38,487 nt of DNA from Planctomycetota bacterium (GTDB lineage Bacteria > Planctomycetota > Planctomycetia > Planctomycetales > Planctomycetaceae). A model generated the notes under the pieces. The model had not been told where the DNA came from, did no database searches, and saw only the letters and a list, made by a program, of their open reading frames with translations. Below, piece after piece: positions 25,690 to 34,136 of the stretch. Where the stretch lies: positions 1 to 38,487 of the forward strand of contig JAQBZS010000001.1 in the NCBI GenBank assembly GCA_027622115.1. Direction: 5' to 3'. The translations under genes were made by a program, and so were the position numbers. The first letter of the stretch is position 1. Each line of letters opens with the position of its first letter.

Positions 25690-26861
25690 CACAAGACATC
25701 TACAACCGACTTTGGCGAGACCCCCAAAAACTCAGAGAACACCTCGACCCGATCATCAAGCAACTCCCCGAAATCTTCCCCAAAGGAACAAGCCAAGGAT
25801 ACCAGCTCCACGGACTGCTCCCCGAGTCAAAGAAGATGCCCGGCATCCAACTGCGGCAATTTCGAGTCGATGGCGTGGCCTACTCGCTGCGGCCAAGCTT
25901 TGTCTTTGCCTACATGACCGGCACTGTCGATGAACTCGAAGACGGATTGTTCTTGCTCTCGATGCGGAATCCCGCCTGGGTTGTCGCAAGGGTCTGCGGG
26001 AAAGATCCCATGTTTTGGCACCGCCACTTGGAACGCATGGGCCGCAATAGCCTGCTCGGCACGACCGTCCGGAGTGCCGACGCACTGCCACAGCATGGCG
26101 CTGCCGATGAACATCATCTCAAGTGGTGCGGCGAAAAGGGCTATTTGGCCATGATCGCCGCAGGCGGCTGCACCCTGGGAGCGGCGTTGACCGACTCGGT
26201 CGACGAAGAACACCTGACCGAGGCGTACGGCGTGTGCCGCGCTGAAGCCGCCGACGTCGACCCGAACTGGAAACTGCAAACCATGAACCTGGACGGCTTC
26301 GGAGCGACCCGCAACGCGATCAAGAAGCTCTTTTCGGGCGTGACCATGCTGCTGTGCTTTCTGCATGGCTTCTTGAAAATCCGAGATCGCAGCGGCAAGG
26401 ATCGCGAACTGCACCATCGTGTGTGGCGGGTCTACTGGTCCAAAACGAAACAGCAGTTTTCGCGTCGGCTGGGAGCGTTGAAACGCTGGGTGAAGACGCG
26501 AGACATGAAGCCGTCTGTATTGGAATACCTGAAGAAGCTGTACTCGAAGAAGGCGGAGTACCTGAAAAGCTATGACCATCCCGGCGCGTACCGGACGAGC
26601 AACCAGATTGACCGTCCCATGAACCGCGTACATCGCTTGCTGTACTCCAGCCGAGGTCTCCACGGTCACCAGGTTTCTTCCGAGCGTCGTCTTCGCGGAT
26701 TATGTTTGTTGGAAAACTACCGCCCGTTCGCTCGGCGGAGCGGCGAGACTCGACCGTACCAATGCCCCGCCGACCGACTCAACCAAGGAGCGTATGATGA
26801 CCACTGGCTCCACAACCTGCAGATTGCAGCTTCATTACAAGGGTTTCACCACAACACATAG
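25587..26861 (+). CDS. DDE-type transposase of the IS
   Basis: The 424-residue product is the only gene in the element. An ideal GGAGG lies six bases before the ATG. Candidate catalytic acidic residues are D174 (AADEHHLKW), D236 (TMNLDGFGATRNA) and D342 in RTSNQIDRPMNR, where many families have a Glu. A conserved-looking LLCFLHGFLKIRDR block follows the second Asp. The C-terminus ends inside the right inverted repeat, with its stop codon at 26859-26861. I cannot place it in a named IS family with confidence. It looks intact and potentially active. Confidence 0.85.
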   Translation: MEAQRQTRTCDRNRPEPNEENPTPKGARQIVVPMTQDIYNRLWRDPQKLREHLDPIIKQLPEIFPKGTSQGYQLHGLLPESKKMPGIQLRQFRVDGVAYSLRPSFVFAYMTGTVDELEDGLFLLSMRNPAWVVARVCGKDPMFWHRHLERMGRNSLLGTTVRSADALPQHGAADEHHLKWCGEKGYLAMIAAGGCTLGAALTDSVDEEHLTEAYGVCRAEAADVDPNWKLQTMNLDGFGATRNAIKKLFSGVTMLLCFLHGFLKIRDRSGKDRELHHRVWRVYWSKTKQQFSRRLGALKRWVKTRDMKPSVLEYLKKLYSKKAEYLKSYDHPGAYRTSNQIDRPMNRVHRLLYSSRGLHGHQVSSERRLRGLCLLENYRPFARRSGETRPYQCPADRLNQGAYDDHWLHNLQIAASLQGFHHNT

Positions 26862-26885
26862 AAAACGGTAGGGTCAGAAACTTTG
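26855..26885 (-). repeat. right terminal inverted repeat of the IS
   Basis: The reverse complement of this 31-base segment equals the left end except for one C/T difference. It overlaps the last two codons and stop codon of the transposase gene. Confidence 0.85.
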
Positions 26886-26947
26886 AACCACCCGACCCCT
26901 TCCCCCTCCCCGAGTTCAAACCTGCTTGAACCGTTTCCCGTGTCAAC

Positions 26948-26969
26948 CCGAGATTTTCAACACCCTACC
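26948..26969 (+). repeat. short repeat, copy 2 of 2
   Basis: CCGAGATTTTCAACACCCTACC here matches 4202-4222 apart from one inserted A. It lies 62 bases right of the insertion sequence and 39 bases before the second kinase gene. It may be the end of an older mobile element. Confidence 0.35.
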
Positions 26970-27007
26970 GTGACCGCTCGGGACCAAGCTATGGTCGAGT
27001 CGGTCAG

Positions 27008-29029
27008 ATGATCACATTGACCCAATCCAGTTTTATCCAATCGCGGACGCGGAAAATGAGAATCGATGATCAAGTCGATGACCTTCGGAAGCAATTCGAC
27101 GGGGCCTGGAGGTCCGGTTTTCAGCCGAATCTTGCCGATTATCTGGCTCGGAGCCCGAAACACCTTCGAGAGGGTCTGTTTCAGCAGCTCTTGGAGGTGG
27201 AGTTGGAGTACCGGGCCAAGGCTGGTCGTGCAGTCGATTCGGGGGAATATCAACGGCAGTATCCGGAGTACGCCGACGCCGTCTCGCGGGGCTTCGACAA
27301 TTATAGGCGGCATATGGCGCATCAGGCTTCCGTCGCCGTTGGTGGTGGCGAGACGCAGGTCTGGAATTCAAACGGGGTGTATGGTGCCGCTCCCAGCCCA
27401 GCGGTTCCATCGAGTGCTGGTGCTTCTCCAGGGCAACACCCGCCCGAGTCCACGTTTATCGAATTCCCCGAGTTCGAGCGCCGCACGGAGCCACAGCGCG
27501 GCGAGCTTTCTGGCCGGCATCCAGAGTTGATCAACCGCTTTCAGGTGATCAAGAAATTGGGGGCCGGCAACTTTGGAAGCGTCTATTTGGCACACGATTC
27601 CAAGCTGAATCGGCAAGTGGCGATCAAAGTTGCGGAACTGCCCGAAGACGCTTCGCCGCTGGAATGCGAACGGCGTCTGCAAATGTTGAAGGGCGAGGCC
27701 AAGAAAGTGGCCAGCTTGGATGACGGCGGGATCGTGCCCGTTTACGAAATTGACGAGTGGAACGGCCGGCCCTATGTGGTTTCGAAGTACATCGACGGTT
27801 GCAATTTGTCGGAGTATTTGGCGTTAAACTCACTGACACATCACCAGATTGTGGAAATCGTTGAACGGGTGGCTCGGGCGGTCAATCACGCGCATGCCAA
27901 GGCTGTCGTCCACCAGGATCTCAAGCCGGCCAACATTTTGATTGATCGGCAGGGCCAGCCACACATCACGGATTTCGGGCTGGCGATTCATCAAACGGAA
28001 CGCCGTGCCATGAAGGGCAGGCGAGCCGGCAGCCCGCAATATATGTCGCCTGAACAGGTCCGCGCTGAAACGCACAAGATCGACGGTCGGACCGATGTCT
28101 GGAGCCTGGGAGTCATGCTGTATGGAATGCTGGCGGGCCGGCTGCCGTTTGATGAAAAGTCGACATCCGAAGTCTTCGCGGCAATCATGGACCACCAAAT
28201 CGTTCCGCCTCGCCAATTCAACGACGCGATTGACGAAAACTTGCAAGACATCGTCATGAAATGTTTGCAAGAAGACATCAACGACCGGTATTCCACGGCA
28301 AATGACTTGGCGGACGCCCTGCAAAAGTGGCGCACCGCAGGAACCGGGTCCAACGCGTGGAAATGGGTCATTCCATCCGTGGCCGTTGTGATGCTGACCG
28401 TGTTGGGCTGGTGGCTGAACAGTGATCCTCCACCCCAACCACCACCGGCACCACCCACGTCAGACCCCAACGTGACGCTGGATGTGACACGCGCGTTTTT
28501 TTCACCAACAAACGGTGAACGCGTATCGCAAACGTTCTCGGAAGCGACGGACGAGTTTTCGATCGAACTTGGCAACGACGTGCAGATCAAAGCCAAACTC
28601 GATCGACCGGCTTATGTTTATGTTCTCTGGATCGAAGCCGATGGCAGTGTCACGCCGATGTATCCCTGGCAAAACTTCAAATGGGATCAGCGTCCCGCGG
28701 ACAAGCTGGTGACCGAAATCACGTTGCCGGATGATCGAAGCGGATGGGAAGTTGGCGGCCCGCCGGGCATCGAAACGATCGTCCTGTTCGCTCGGGATGA
28801 GCCACTGCCGCGCGATTTCCATGCGGAACAGGAGCTTGGCAAGTTTCCGTCCATTCCGCTTCCGGAGACACTCAAGCGTCGCGGTCCGCGAAATCCGGAT
28901 CAACCCCGGCCTTTGCGCGTGATCGATGATGCAACTCGGCAGCGCGTGTTCGAAGACTCGTTGCGATCTGAGTTCCCCTACATCAAGTCGATCAGCTTTC
29001 CAAATCTGGGCACAACGCAACTCGAGTGA
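27008..29029 (+). CDS. transmembrane Ser/Thr kinase with C-terminal DUF4384
   Basis: The 673-residue product has a planctomycete-type N-terminal segment (FQPNLADYLARSP), a Ser/Thr-rich linker and a kinase domain at about 178-440. It shows GAGNFG at 185-190, K207, DFG at 322-324 and SPE at 347-349. The catalytic loop reads VVHQDLKPAN: H302 and D304 are kept, but Q303 replaces the usual Arg, so activation-loop control may differ from RD kinases. A membrane segment at about 453-470 and a Pro-rich hinge lead to a DUF4384 domain (about 515-600), which would be periplasmic. DUF4384 is known from proteins with caspase-like domains. The next gene, 36 bp downstream, encodes a CHAT protease, so the pair probably forms one operon. 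The start may instead be the ATG at 27056. Confidence 0.92.
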   Translation: MITLTQSSFIQSRTRKMRIDDQVDDLRKQFDGAWRSGFQPNLADYLARSPKHLREGLFQQLLEVELEYRAKAGRAVDSGEYQRQYPEYADAVSRGFDNYRRHMAHQASVAVGGGETQVWNSNGVYGAAPSPAVPSSAGASPGQHPPESTFIEFPEFERRTEPQRGELSGRHPELINRFQVIKKLGAGNFGSVYLAHDSKLNRQVAIKVAELPEDASPLECERRLQMLKGEAKKVASLDDGGIVPVYEIDEWNGRPYVVSKYIDGCNLSEYLALNSLTHHQIVEIVERVARAVNHAHAKAVVHQDLKPANILIDRQGQPHITDFGLAIHQTERRAMKGRRAGSPQYMSPEQVRAETHKIDGRTDVWSLGVMLYGMLAGRLPFDEKSTSEVFAAIMDHQIVPPRQFNDAIDENLQDIVMKCLQEDINDRYSTANDLADALQKWRTAGTGSNAWKWVIPSVAVVMLTVLGWWLNSDPPPQPPPAPPTSDPNVTLDVTRAFFSPTNGERVSQTFSEATDEFSIELGNDVQIKAKLDRPAYVYVLWIEADGSVTPMYPWQNFKWDQRPADKLVTEITLPDDRSGWEVGGPPGIETIVLFARDEPLPRDFHAEQELGKFPSIPLPETLKRRGPRNPDQPRPLRVIDDATRQRVFEDSLRSEFPYIKSISFPNLGTTQLE

Positions 29030-29065
29030 TCGGCGGTTCGCGTTGCCTGAACAACAGGAGAAACC

Positions 29066-32000
29066 ATGAACACGATACGAGTTCGCTTGTGTTGCGCGAT
29101 GGTGTGGCTTGTCCTCGGATGCGGTGATTCGACAAGCGAGAAGTCCGAGTCGATTCAGGCCAAAAACGAACATGGGAAGTCTGAACCCACAATTCCCGTC
29201 GCTTCCCGAAATCAAAGTCCAAGTGGCCCGGAATCAAGCCGACCTGCAGAACCGGCAATTCAGCAGCACCCCGCTCGACACGGTCAGTCACAGCCCAGCC
29301 CAGCGGTTGCCGATAATCCGCCGTTCGCTGCAAGGTCTGGGTCGGGCAGCGATGAAACGCGTCGCCGCGGGTCGAGAAACGATCAGGACGACGTTGCCGG
29401 AGCCGTTGAACGCGTGGAAGACATTGGCGTCGAGCGTCGAGCGATTTCCGATTCCTGGGTGCTCGACCATTTCTCAACGTTCAAACGGCAGGATTTGCCC
29501 GAGTTCATGCTCCCGGTGAAAGTCGCGTTGGCAGTCGTGGGTGAACTGCATCAACCCGGACAGATTGAAGTTCCCGTGGATACCGACCGAGACGGTCAAA
29601 CTGATGTGTGGGTGTACTACATCGGTGACCAGCCGGCCCTTGCCGAAACCGATCGATTCGACACCGGATGTCGGGATTTCCGCTACGACATCCGGACCGG
29701 CCAAGGCACGAGGAGTCTGTACTGGTTCACCGAATCGGCGATCGAACTGCCGATTGATGTTCCACCCGTATTGATCCCCGATGTCTACGACCTGTGTTGG
29801 AAATCGCCAGCCGGCAAGCTCGCCCGCACGCGGATCGCGGAACTGGCAAACCAAGTCTTGACGGATTTGCCAAGCAAGCTGGCACTGCTCGCGAAAGAGT
29901 CTCGACCCGAGGATATTGATGCGCGCGTCACGCAAAGTGCGGAGCACGCCACCGCGTTGATTCCGAAGCTCATGCGATTTCATCAGGAACAAGGGTTCGA
30001 GAAATCGCTTCGGCATCCGTGGGGCTTCGAGGTGAAGTACGTCGGATTCGATCTCGATCAAGATGCCGCAGGCAAGCAAGAAGTACTCGCCGGATTCTCG
30101 CCGTTGGGTGTTCACGAAATTCAATTCTACAAGACCGACTGGCACGTGGCCGACGATCTATTGGCGGATGTCACCCTGGATCGAGGCGAAATCCAGATGG
30201 TGGCCATCGAGGACCGGCATTACTTTCCGATCGACGAGTATTGGGTTCGAGCCGCGGCGGGAACCCGCGAGTCACTCGCGAAGCGATTCCTGGCACCGGC
30301 CGTGGAGGCCTGGCAATCCCACGACTGGTACCGTGCGGTGGCACTCATGAGACGCGCCACGCAATGTGCGGCCTTGTTGGGTGATCTGCAACTTGACTCG
30401 AAATCATTTCCGAAGGAATTCACCAGCCCGCCGCGCGGAGGCATCAAACACCAGCGGGCCAAACAGAACTGGATATTCGATGTCGCCGGCTTTCCCGCCG
30501 AGCAAGTCCTCGACGCAGCAACGCACCTGGCATGGGAACCCGACAAAAGTGCGACGAGTTCGATTCGCGAAATAGCAGGTTACAAGGCGACTCGGCGCGA
30601 GTACTCCGAGGCACTGGCCTGGTATCGCCTCTGCCTAAAATCGGCCAAGAAGACCAGCCAAGCCGTCATTCAAGTCAACGTCTTGGAGTCGATGAGCGAA
30701 ATCCATCGTCATCTCGGCAGCTACGACCAGGCACTGCAATGCTTGTTGGACGCCGGCGACCTGGAAGCATCTTTGTCGTACCAACGCGATCTCGTGAAAA
30801 ACCTGGGCGTGATGGGTGGCGATAGCGGCGACCCCGAAGCCATTGAACGCAACATGCACATGCGAACGCATTCGATGACGGTCAACCGAAGTGCGCGGCT
30901 CGCGATGATCGCGTCCATTCGAAACAGCCTGGGAGAACGCAACCGCGCGGAAGCTTTGCTGGCGGATGCCGAACGACTTGCTCATTCGGTCAAACACGGA
31001 TACCTCGAAGCGGACTTGTTGAACTTACGAGCGAAGTGGGATATCGCCGATCGCCAGTGGGACATTGCCGAGCAGCGGCTTAACCGCGCCATGCGACTCG
31101 TGGCCGATCAAATTGATAAGCAAGCGGCACACGATCGCGGCAAGCAACTGCTCGATTCCGGGCGAGCCATGCATCATTTTCAAGTGGTCGATCACCGCAT
31201 TGTGCTGGATGTGGGCATGTCGTCGAGGACCAGCCCGAATTCCTACCGTGCTTTGAGCGCTTCATTGATGGCACAACTTGCTCTAGCACGCAGCCAGGTT
31301 ACAGAAATCGAACCGGCCGAGGCCCGTCAATGGTTGACCACCGCCGTTAAATGGCAACGACAATCGCTGGATTGGAGCGAAGCAGCCCACGACCAATCGG
31401 GTGCGCTCGCCGGCCGACTGCATCTTGCGAACATCCTGGCCCGTCAAGGACAACTCGCGGCCGCCCGCGCCTTGAACGTCAAAGTGGTGCTACAGGCCGA
31501 ATCCGAAAGAGCCTTCGAACTCGTGTGGCAGTCACACGCCCTCAGTGGCCAAATCAGCGCCCAAGAAAACGACGTCCCCGCAGCGATCGCCGCCTACGAA
31601 CGCGCGGCGAAAGTTGTGGAACACGTTCGAGCGGGCATTCACAGCGAGTCGGTCCGTCGTGGAATCTTTGGTGCCAAATTGCAGGTCTATCAACAACTGG
31701 CATTGCTCTATTGGCGAGCACGCGAGACCGAGCCCGCTGACGCGCGGGGAGCGTTGGATCTGAAGATCTGGCAGTGCATGGAACGCTCCAAAGCGCGGAC
31801 GCTGCTCGACATGGTTGGCGGCCGACCGATGCGAGTCAAAGGAGACACGGTCGTGGCCGTGGCCAACAGCGATCCACGATTGCTCGATCCGTTGATCGGC
31901 CGGAAACGCAGTTTGCCACAACAGACTCCCGTTCTGGATGCACGTGCGAAACTCGACAGGCGCGAGTTGGCGTCGCTGACCAGTGTCGAGCCGGTCGATC

Positions 32001-33166
32001 TGAAAACCGTGCAACAGGAACTCGGCCCGAATGTCGTGCTGATCGAATACTTCATCGCGGAAGACGACCTCTTGGTGGCCGTCATTTCGATGGACACGCT
32101 CAAAGTGGTTTCCATCGCGGGCTGGGGCGGGCCACAACTCCACAGCGAAGTCGAAAAATTCCGCCGAAAGCTGGAAGACTTGGACGAGCTATACGCGGCC
32201 GATGCAAGCGCGTTATTCAGTCGCCTGCTGGAACCGTGCCTGTCAGGCCAGACTGGTGATTCAATCAAGCAGTTGTGCATCGTTCCCGCTGGTGCGCTGC
32301 ATTACGTCCCCTTTGATGCATTCCTGATGCCCGCGGGCGAATTCGTCACTGAACGATTTATTGTGTCATACGCTGCGAGTGCCAGCGCGTTGGTCTACGC
32401 CATGCACCGGCGCGGTCAAGCACCACCATCGCAACTCGAGTCCCAGGACCGAACGCTCGTCGTTGCCGAACCCATGCCACGGATCGACTATGGATCACTC
32501 CCGGGTGCCGTGCTTGAGGGCGAGCGAATTCGTGATGTCGCCAGTGAACCCAAAGACTTTCTTCAAGGCCGCGCGGCCACCGAACGCAATGTCGTCGCGT
32601 CCCTGACCCAGGCCAAATACTTTCACTTCGCGGGTCATACGGATTTGCCGCCGAGCGGCCCGATGCAAGCCGCGCTGTTGTGTACGGAAGACGTGGACTT
32701 CGATGGCCGGCTGGAAGTCCAGGAGATCTTCGAACTGGATTTGCGAGCCTGCGAATTGGCGGTCTTAAGCGCCTGCGAAACGCGGCTGGGGCGCTCAAGT
32801 CGCGGTGATGAAATCGTGGGGCTGGAACGAGCCTTTCTCCGAGCGGGAATCCCGACTGTCGTCGCCAGCTTGTGGAAGGTCGAGGACGCATCGACGTCAT
32901 TACTGATGGAGACGTTCTACGCCAACTTGTGGCAGAAAAAGCTGCCGCGAGCCGAAGCCCTTCGTCAGGCTCGTTTGTCGCTAATACGCGACCCCAAACA
33001 GATTGCGGACAGAGCGCGATCACTCACCGTCGAATTGGCCCGTCGTGGTCGCGGTCCCAAGTCCCCCACCCCACGTCCGTTTGTTGCCGGGATCACAACC
33101 AAGCCGAATGCCAAGGCGCACCCCGGACTTTGGGCCGGCTTCGTCATTTCTGGAGACTGGCGATAG
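29066..33166 (+). CDS. giant TPR-CHAT (caspase-like) lipoprotein
   Basis: The 1366-residue product begins with a lipoprotein signal (LVLGC, C19), so it should be anchored on the periplasmic side of a membrane. A disordered stretch (about 20-115) follows. A region of unknown fold includes a calcium-loop-like DTDRDGQTDVW at 172-182. Helical TPR-like repeats span about 490-900. The C-terminal 430 residues are a CHAT domain (caspase HetF associated with TPRs). The predicted catalytic pair is intact: H1191 in YFHFAGHTD and C1237 in LSACETRLG, followed by the conserved RAFLRAGIPTVVASLW block. CHAT proteins are cysteine peptidases or relatives; the substrate here is unknown. An AGGAG site fixes the start. 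The kinase-DUF4384 gene lies 36 bp upstream, and an M41-like peptidase gene faces its 3' end 45 bp away. Confidence 0.92.
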   Translation: MNTIRVRLCCAMVWLVLGCGDSTSEKSESIQAKNEHGKSEPTIPVASRNQSPSGPESSRPAEPAIQQHPARHGQSQPSPAVADNPPFAARSGSGSDETRRRGSRNDQDDVAGAVERVEDIGVERRAISDSWVLDHFSTFKRQDLPEFMLPVKVALAVVGELHQPGQIEVPVDTDRDGQTDVWVYYIGDQPALAETDRFDTGCRDFRYDIRTGQGTRSLYWFTESAIELPIDVPPVLIPDVYDLCWKSPAGKLARTRIAELANQVLTDLPSKLALLAKESRPEDIDARVTQSAEHATALIPKLMRFHQEQGFEKSLRHPWGFEVKYVGFDLDQDAAGKQEVLAGFSPLGVHEIQFYKTDWHVADDLLADVTLDRGEIQMVAIEDRHYFPIDEYWVRAAAGTRESLAKRFLAPAVEAWQSHDWYRAVALMRRATQCAALLGDLQLDSKSFPKEFTSPPRGGIKHQRAKQNWIFDVAGFPAEQVLDAATHLAWEPDKSATSSIREIAGYKATRREYSEALAWYRLCLKSAKKTSQAVIQVNVLESMSEIHRHLGSYDQALQCLLDAGDLEASLSYQRDLVKNLGVMGGDSGDPEAIERNMHMRTHSMTVNRSARLAMIASIRNSLGERNRAEALLADAERLAHSVKHGYLEADLLNLRAKWDIADRQWDIAEQRLNRAMRLVADQIDKQAAHDRGKQLLDSGRAMHHFQVVDHRIVLDVGMSSRTSPNSYRALSASLMAQLALARSQVTEIEPAEARQWLTTAVKWQRQSLDWSEAAHDQSGALAGRLHLANILARQGQLAAARALNVKVVLQAESERAFELVWQSHALSGQISAQENDVPAAIAAYERAAKVVEHVRAGIHSESVRRGIFGAKLQVYQQLALLYWRARETEPADARGALDLKIWQCMERSKARTLLDMVGGRPMRVKGDTVVAVANSDPRLLDPLIGRKRSLPQQTPVLDARAKLDRRELASLTSVEPVDLKTVQQELGPNVVLIEYFIAEDDLLVAVISMDTLKVVSIAGWGGPQLHSEVEKFRRKLEDLDELYAADASALFSRLLEPCLSGQTGDSIKQLCIVPAGALHYVPFDAFLMPAGEFVTERFIVSYAASASALVYAMHRRGQAPPSQLESQDRTLVVAEPMPRIDYGSLPGAVLEGERIRDVASEPKDFLQGRAATERNVVASLTQAKYFHFAGHTDLPPSGPMQAALLCTEDVDFDGRLEVQEIFELDLRACELAVLSACETRLGRSSRGDEIVGLERAFLRAGIPTVVASLWKVEDASTSLLMETFYANLWQKKLPRAEALRQARLSLIRDPKQIADRARSLTVELARRGRGPKSPTPRPFVAGITTKPNAKAHPGLWAGFVISGDWR

Positions 33167-33211
33167 TTGGAACGATCAGGGTCAGCCGTCATCAGTGGTG
33201 TGAGCCGAAGC

Positions 33212-33727
33212 TTATTCCGCATTCTGAAAGTGATGCCGCACGGCGCGACCGCTGATGGTCTCTTTGCGGAGAAGTTCCTGAGCGACGGCTTCGATCGCTT
33301 TGGCATGTTGCTCACCGCCCAGCACGTGTTCGGTCTTGTTCAACATGCGGCGCGCGAGTTTTTGAATGTGTCGTTCATTGGTCGCTCGCATGGACAACAA
33401 CTGTTCGACGCTGCGCAAATCGTGGGCGGCACCTTCCGTGCAATACCGACCGGTAAACCGACTCTCAGCGACCATGCCCGCCAGCAGGATCAGCACTTCG
33501 TCTTCGAGTTGATCCTGCGATGCCTTCGAGCGTCCCTTTTGAATCTTGCAGGCTCCCAGGCGGCTGTCCCCGGATTGCAGTTGCGAGGGTGAGATCGTGA
33601 CTTTCTCGATCGGCCGCCCCAACGACACGGCCATCCCCGCGTGCCCAGCCTCATGCCAAGCCGTTGCGGTCAGGTGGAACGTGGCAGCTGGCGACGGTTC
33701 TTTGGATGGCGGGGGGTCATGCTTCAT
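33212..33727 (-). CDS. stand-alone M41 (FtsH-type) metallopeptidase-like protein
   Basis: The 171-residue product contains the zinc-binding motif HEAGH at 25-29 (TATAWHEAGHAGMAVSLG). It also has the M41-typical VTISPS strand, the helix EDEVLILLAGMVAESRFTG and TEGAAHDLRSVEQLL, in which D103 would be the third zinc ligand. This matches the protease domain of FtsH, but the AAA+ ATPase and membrane parts are entirely missing. No signal peptide is seen, so it is probably cytoplasmic. It may degrade unfolded substrates without ATP or act with a separate partner. The frame is open to 34111, but the residues before the ATG at 33727 look non-coding. It converges on the CHAT lipoprotein gene, leaving 45 bp between the stops. 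Confidence 0.82.
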   Translation of the reverse strand: MKHDPPPSKEPSPAATFHLTATAWHEAGHAGMAVSLGRPIEKVTISPSQLQSGDSRLGACKIQKGRSKASQDQLEDEVLILLAGMVAESRFTGRYCTEGAAHDLRSVEQLLSMRATNERHIQKLARRMLNKTEHVLGGEQHAKAIEAVAQELLRKETISGRAVRHHFQNAE

Positions 33728-34136
33728 GGGGATTAGTCTAAATACTTTTCCGCGCGAATCTACGACATCGCAAATCAAACAGGCATTCACGCTATCCTCG
33801 ATTCGGCTGATCGGAATGTTGCTTCGCGAAGAAGTGATGCAGAAAGTTGGCCGGAACAAGCTCTGCGCAGTTCCGGCAGCCGTACGGCACAAAGCCGCAG
33901 AGCGGCGACAGCAAACGTCAACACACGATTCCGATCCTGCTGTCGCTGCTCCGCAGCTTTCCGAATGGTCCGACACCCCTTCAACGCAATCTTTCGGGTC
34001 TAAAAGAGAATGCGGTTTCTCACACATTGTGAATGATCCGCTTGTACGATTGATCGATGCTTGTCGATCGATGATTGTTGATGTTCGAAGTGCGTTCGCG
34101 CATTTCATCAAGCAGCAATTCTGTGAGGAGATCGCG
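33728..34136. other. 409-bp divergent intergenic region
   Basis: It separates the divergent M41-like and DUF1501 genes and must hold their promoters. Frames run open across it on both strands (extensions of both neighbours) but their products have atypical composition and no similarity. A loose ATCGATCGAT-rich stretch lies near 34050-34075. No gene was seen. Confidence 0.45.

Larger units (their letters stand above)
25479..26885 (+). mobile_element. insertion sequence with 31-bp terminal inverted repeats
   Basis: The 1407-bp element is bounded by inverted repeats at 25479-25509 and 26855-26885 that match at 30 of 31 positions (core TGACCCTACCGTTTTCTATG). It contains one transposase gene that fills nearly the whole interior. 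No direct target-site duplication is visible in the flanks (GACAA on the left, AACCA on the right). It interrupts the FG-GAP surface-protein gene. The near-identical ends suggest a fairly recent insertion. Confidence 0.85.

Noticed and set aside
25470..26895. Target-site duplication of the insertion sequence
   Set aside because: The bases flanking the 31-bp ends (GACAA and AACCA) do not form a direct repeat.
29066..33166. CHAT protein as part of a CRISPR-linked (TPR-CHAT with gRAMP) system
   Set aside because: There is no CRISPR array or Cas-like gene in the window, and the protein carries a lipoprotein signal, which does not suit a cytoplasmic effector.
33728..34111. 128-codon N-terminal extension of the M41-like protein
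   Set aside because: Cys- and Ser-rich composition with no domain; the ATG at 33727 begins just before the conserved peptidase part.
33546..34136. 197-codon N-terminal extension of the second DUF1501 gene
   Set aside because: It is antisense to the M41-like gene, shows no similarity, and a GAGGAG site and Tat signal mark the start at 34137.
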